A DNA stretch of 64,000 nt from positions 1,984,001 to 2,048,000 of the forward strand of contig CAWFHL010000001.1 in the NCBI GenBank assembly GCA_963815645.1, written 5' to 3'. The DNA is from JBBRHQ01 sp963815645 (GTDB taxonomy: Bacteria > Actinomycetota > Thermoleophilia > Solirubrobacterales > 70-9). A program made the position numbers and the translations under genes. A model generated the notes under the pieces. That model saw only the letters and a program-made list of their open reading frames with translations, did no database searches and had not been told where the DNA came from. Positions 61,615 through 64,000 of this stretch are shown piece after piece; the first letter of the stretch is position 1; the number at the start of each line of letters is the position of its first letter.

Positions 61615-62838
61615 TTGAGCGCTGAGACGACAAGGAAAGCCCCCCCAGAGAAGGCACGACCGGGAGACCTCGACGGGCTTGCCGAGACGGTCGAGTCCGG
61701 CGCCGGGCTGCCTGCCGTGGCCCGGGCCGCCGCCCGGGTCCTCGGTGCAAGCGTCGCGCTGATCGACCGCTCCAGCGCGGTGCTCGCGGTGGCCGGGGCC
61801 TCGCCGGATCAGGAGCAGCGGCTGCTCGCGGGCGGGGAAGGGGTGGTCTCGGTCGAGCTGCGGGTCGCCGACAGCCCCGTAGGCGAGCTTCGCTACCGAA
61901 GCAAGGCGAAGCCGGATGCGGCGATCGCCCGAATGGTGGCGACCCTGCTCGCCCTCGAGCTCGAACGCGCCCGCTCGCCCGAATGGGAGAGCGAGGAGGC
62001 CGCCGCCGGCTTCGTCCGCGCGGTGCTCTCCCGCGAGGTCACCGACCGCGGAGACATCGGCGCCCGCGCCGCCGAGCTCGGCGCCGAGCTCGAGCAGGGC
62101 GCAGGGGTGCTGATCCTGCGGGCGGCCCCGCGGGCGGCCCAGACCGAGGAATGGAGGGCGCGGGTGCTGACCCTGGCGTTGCGCTCGCTGCGTTCCGTCG
62201 CGCCGGGCTCGCTGGCGGCCCTCGAGGAAGGGGAGGCCGCCGTGGTCGCGGTGATCGTCCCGGCCCCCGAGGAGGAGCGGATCGAGCGCGCGGCGGCGGC
62301 GCTCGAGCGGGAGCTGGCCGAGGGTCTATCGGCCTTTCACTCGACGATCGGGCGCAGCCGCCGCGCCGCGGATCCCGTCGATCTCTACCGGGCCGGCAAC
62401 GAGGCGCGGCTGGCGGTCAACGTCGGCGAGGCCGAGGGGCGCTCGCTTCTCGCCTTCGAGGACACGGGCGCCTACCGGCTGTTGCTGCCGGCGATGAGCG
62501 AGGACCCCGGAGAGCTGGAGCGCTTCTACTCGGAGACGATCGAGCCGCTCGCCGCCTACGACGAGCAGTACGAGACCGAGCTGGTGCTGACGGTCGAGAC
62601 CTATCTCGAGAATGACGGCAACGTCGCCGCCACGGCCAAGCAGCTGTTCACCCATCGCCACACGATCCGCTACCGGCTGGAGAGGGCGAAGGAGCTGTGC
62701 GGGCACGACGTCTCGGCGACGGTCGGCCGCGAGAAGCTGGGGCTCGGCCTCAAGGCGATGCGCGTCCTCGGTATCCCCTCGGCGCGGGGCCCGGCGATGG
62801 AACCGGGCGCCGAGGCCGGAAAGGTGCCGCCCGTCTAG
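61615..62838 (+). CDS. PucR/CdaR-type transcriptional regulator
   Basis: A 407-residue regulator. The N-terminal 150 residues hold a GAF-like or PucR-type sensing region with GASVALIDRSSAVLAVAGAS. The middle resembles the GGDEF-like CdaR fold without catalytic residues. The C-terminal PucR helix-turn-helix is clear: YLENDGNVAATAKQLFTHRH and TIRYRLERAKELCG. Targets cannot be named; relatives control purine, sugar-diacid or proline use. The TTG start lies 9 bases after a GATAAT -10-like sequence. Several such genes per genome are common in Thermoleophilia. Confidence 0.86.
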   Translation: MSAETTRKAPPEKARPGDLDGLAETVESGAGLPAVARAAARVLGASVALIDRSSAVLAVAGASPDQEQRLLAGGEGVVSVELRVADSPVGELRYRSKAKPDAAIARMVATLLALELERARSPEWESEEAAAGFVRAVLSREVTDRGDIGARAAELGAELEQGAGVLILRAAPRAAQTEEWRARVLTLALRSLRSVAPGSLAALEEGEAAVVAVIVPAPEEERIERAAAALERELAEGLSAFHSTIGRSRRAADPVDLYRAGNEARLAVNVGEAEGRSLLAFEDTGAYRLLLPAMSEDPGELERFYSETIEPLAAYDEQYETELVLTVETYLENDGNVAATAKQLFTHRHTIRYRLERAKELCGHDVSATVGREKLGLGLKAMRVLGIPSARGPAMEPGAEAGKVPPV

Positions 62839-62840
62839 GT

Positions 62841-64000
62841 CTAGTCGCTCGCGCCGGTGGTCCGGGTGGCCGCGCCGACCGACTCGGAGGTGGAGATCCT
62901 GACCTTGACCCGCAGGTGGTGGCGGCTCTTGAAGTAGCGCCGTCCCCTGCGGTTCATCCTCAGCCGCAGCGTCTTCGTCTTGCCGCCCTGGGCGCTGAAG
63001 CTGCCCTTGGCGATCAGCCCGCGGCCCCGTCTGCCGTGCTTCGGTGCGCCGCGAACCGTGATCTTCCCCTTGCGACAGAAGGCCCAGCCGGCCGGGCAGC
63101 TGACCTGCGCGGCGAGTCGGGTTCCGCGGACGTCGAGCTTGCCGACGCTCTGGGCGCGGATCTTGCCGAAGTTGGCGAACCCCGGAGCCAGGTCATAGCC
63201 CTTTGGAAGGAGCTTCGGCGTCTTCGCCTTGACCACGCCGCCGACCGAGCCCGGCTTTTCGAGCACCGGAAGGGTCAGATGCAGGTCCTTCACCTGGACC
63301 TGCTGCTGGTCGTTCGAGGGCAGGCCGTAGGGAGCGTCGTTGGGCAGCAGCTCGAGCTTGGCGATGTGCCCGGCGGCGAAATGCCAGCCGTTCGGGTGGA
63401 GCTGGAAGACCTGCTTGACGAAGCCTGGGTCGGTCTTCGGGCGCCACAGGCCGCGGTTGACCAGGGTCTCCTTGCCGTCGGGGCCGACGTCGAGGAGGCG
63501 CGCGGCGACCTGGGAGTTCGCGTCGGTGAGTTTGAAGTCTGCGACCACGGTGGGTGAGCCCATCAGCGTGTACCCGGCGCCCCTCGCCGCCGGCAGGCGA
63601 TAAGTGGCGGTGCCCGGCTGGTCGGCAGCGGAGGCCTGGGCGCAGGCACCCCCGCCGAATACCGGGTCGAAGGTGGCGCCGATCGTCGGGTCGCCCGCGG
63701 TCGGCGAGATCGGCTTCGCCGCCGCCGACCCGTGGCGGATCTCACCCTTGGAGACGTGCGCCCAGTCCTTGGCGAAGTAGGGCCCGGTGGACGGGCTCGC
63801 CAGCGGGCAGGTTTGGGTCAACGTCTCGATCCCCTGGTAGGGGAGGGAGCTAGCCGCTACCGCTACCGGTGCCGTTGCCCTTGACGTAGTAGTCGAACCA
63901 CTTCTCCTCGCGGGCCGCCAGCAGGGCGATGTCGCTGCCCTTGTTCTGGCCACGCATGTGGCCGAAGTCCATGAAGAACAGCGAGATCGGCGCATCGGGG
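62841..64000 (-). CDS. CocE/NonD-type X-Pro dipeptidyl-peptidase-like hydrolase, partial and frameshifted
   Basis: The 3' part of an alpha/beta-hydrolase gene whose 5' end lies beyond the window. From the edge the first frame reads PISLFFMDFGHMRGQNKGSD, containing the catalytic His region, then EEKWFDYYVKGNGTG and a premature TAG near 63848. One extra base there shifts to LPYQGIETLTQTCPLASPS and the beta-sandwich C-terminal domain (residues such as LPVLEKPGSVGGV, ending in a basic segment). A C-terminal extension of about 140 residues (KITVRGAPKHGRRGRG, MNRRGRRYFKSRHHLRVKV) is beyond the normal CocE fold and similar to secreted surface-repeat segments. An exported esterase or peptidase is likely. 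Confidence 0.72.
   Translation of the reverse strand, partial: PMRRSRCSSWTSATCVARTRAATSPCWRPARRSGSTTTSRATAPVAVAASSLPYQGIETLTQTCPLASPSTGPYFAKDWAHVSKGEIRHGSAAAKPISPTAGDPTIGATFDPVFGGGACAQASAADQPGTATYRLPAARGAGYTLMGSPTVVADFKLTDANSQVAARLLDVGPDGKETLVNRGLWRPKTDPGFVKQVFQLHPNGWHFAAGHIAKLELLPNDAPYGLPSNDQQQVQVKDLHLTLPVLEKPGSVGGVVKAKTPKLLPKGYDLAPGFANFGKIRAQSVGKLDVRGTRLAAQVSCPAGWAFCRKGKITVRGAPKHGRRGRGLIAKGSFSAQGGKTKTLRLRMNRRGRRYFKSRHHLRVKVRISTSESVGAATRTTGASD

Overview
The window is very GC-rich, gene-dense bacterial DNA with many GTG/TTG starts, 1-4 base stop/start overlaps and frequent TANNNT hexamers 6-8 bases ahead of start codons. Together with the gene content (a PucR-type regulator, tandem DUF427, an R2lox-SCP2 protein, an AidB-like flavoprotein, a succinate dehydrogenase carrying a CCG-domain subunit, cupin/TPR proteins), this suggests an actinobacterium of the class Thermoleophilia (Solirubrobacterales-like). 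That placement is inference from gene content; no 16S or marker phylogeny is available here.

Layout. 1-1.2 kb: the 3' end of a tyrosine recombinase gene abuts the 3' end of a tRNA-Val(CAC), the expected edge of an integrated element lying to the left. 1.2-7.2 kb: an MBL-fold hydrolase, a small membrane protein, a KUP potassium transporter, a secreted sulfatase, the SRP RNA gene and a long hairpin. 7.2-10.5 kb: a CASTOR/POLLUX-like channel and a polytopic glycosyltransferase-like protein. 10.5-15.1 kb: dnaX-ybaB-recR, a degenerate GGDEF protein and a MerR/B12-type regulator. 15.1-19.3 kb: a PadR-MMPL-DUF4188-thioesterase operon with a 21-bp palindrome at its promoter. 19.3-23.8 kb: aspartokinase and aspartate-semialdehyde dehydrogenase separated by an opposed DUF427 gene, then an antiporter. 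23.8-27.7 kb: sdhA-sdhB-sdhE without membrane anchors, followed by a coupled 44-residue ORF. 27.8-32.9 kb: a damaged cupin/TPR gene, a site-2 protease, AidB-like and cNMP-binding proteins and a TPR gene remnant. 33-35.2 kb: icd-mdh. 35.2-38.8 kb: a winged-helix protein, a 2-hydroxyacid dehydrogenase, two badly broken genes, a fatty acid hydroxylase-like protein and a Cys4 miniprotein. 38.9-44.8 kb: MBL hydrolase, hsp20, lon, a GT39-like protein and a hypothetical. 44.8-50.4 kb: two TetR genes, a 68-bp tandem repeat, a lysyl-oxidase-like secreted protein, an amidase, a VOC protein and an R2lox-SCP2 fusion. 50.5-53.5 kb: glyS, fmdB and a LytR-CpsA-Psr protein. 53.6-62.8 kb: a housekeeping run (ROK kinase, rsmI, metG, tatD, rsmA, ispE, DedA-PAP2 fusion, PucR). 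The right edge holds a partial CocE/X-Pro peptidase-like gene.

Two themes cross the window. First, at least eleven genes have a TANNNT element ending 6-8 bases before a start codon, consistent with leaderless transcription. Second, at least eight genes carry apparent one-base frameshifts, including glyS, rsmI, fmdB and a LytR gene, and several lie in G/C runs. Consensus errors are therefore a serious alternative to pseudogenes, and every 'broken gene' call here should be read with that in mind.

The most unusual items are: an R2lox-SCP2 fusion divergent from a TetR gene whose start codon sits in the middle of a 22-bp palindrome; a short dispersed repeat that forms an in-frame linker inside sdhB and recurs between genes 19 kb away; a three-copy 68-bp double-hairpin tandem repeat; and a lysyl-oxidase-fold protein lacking its copper histidines.
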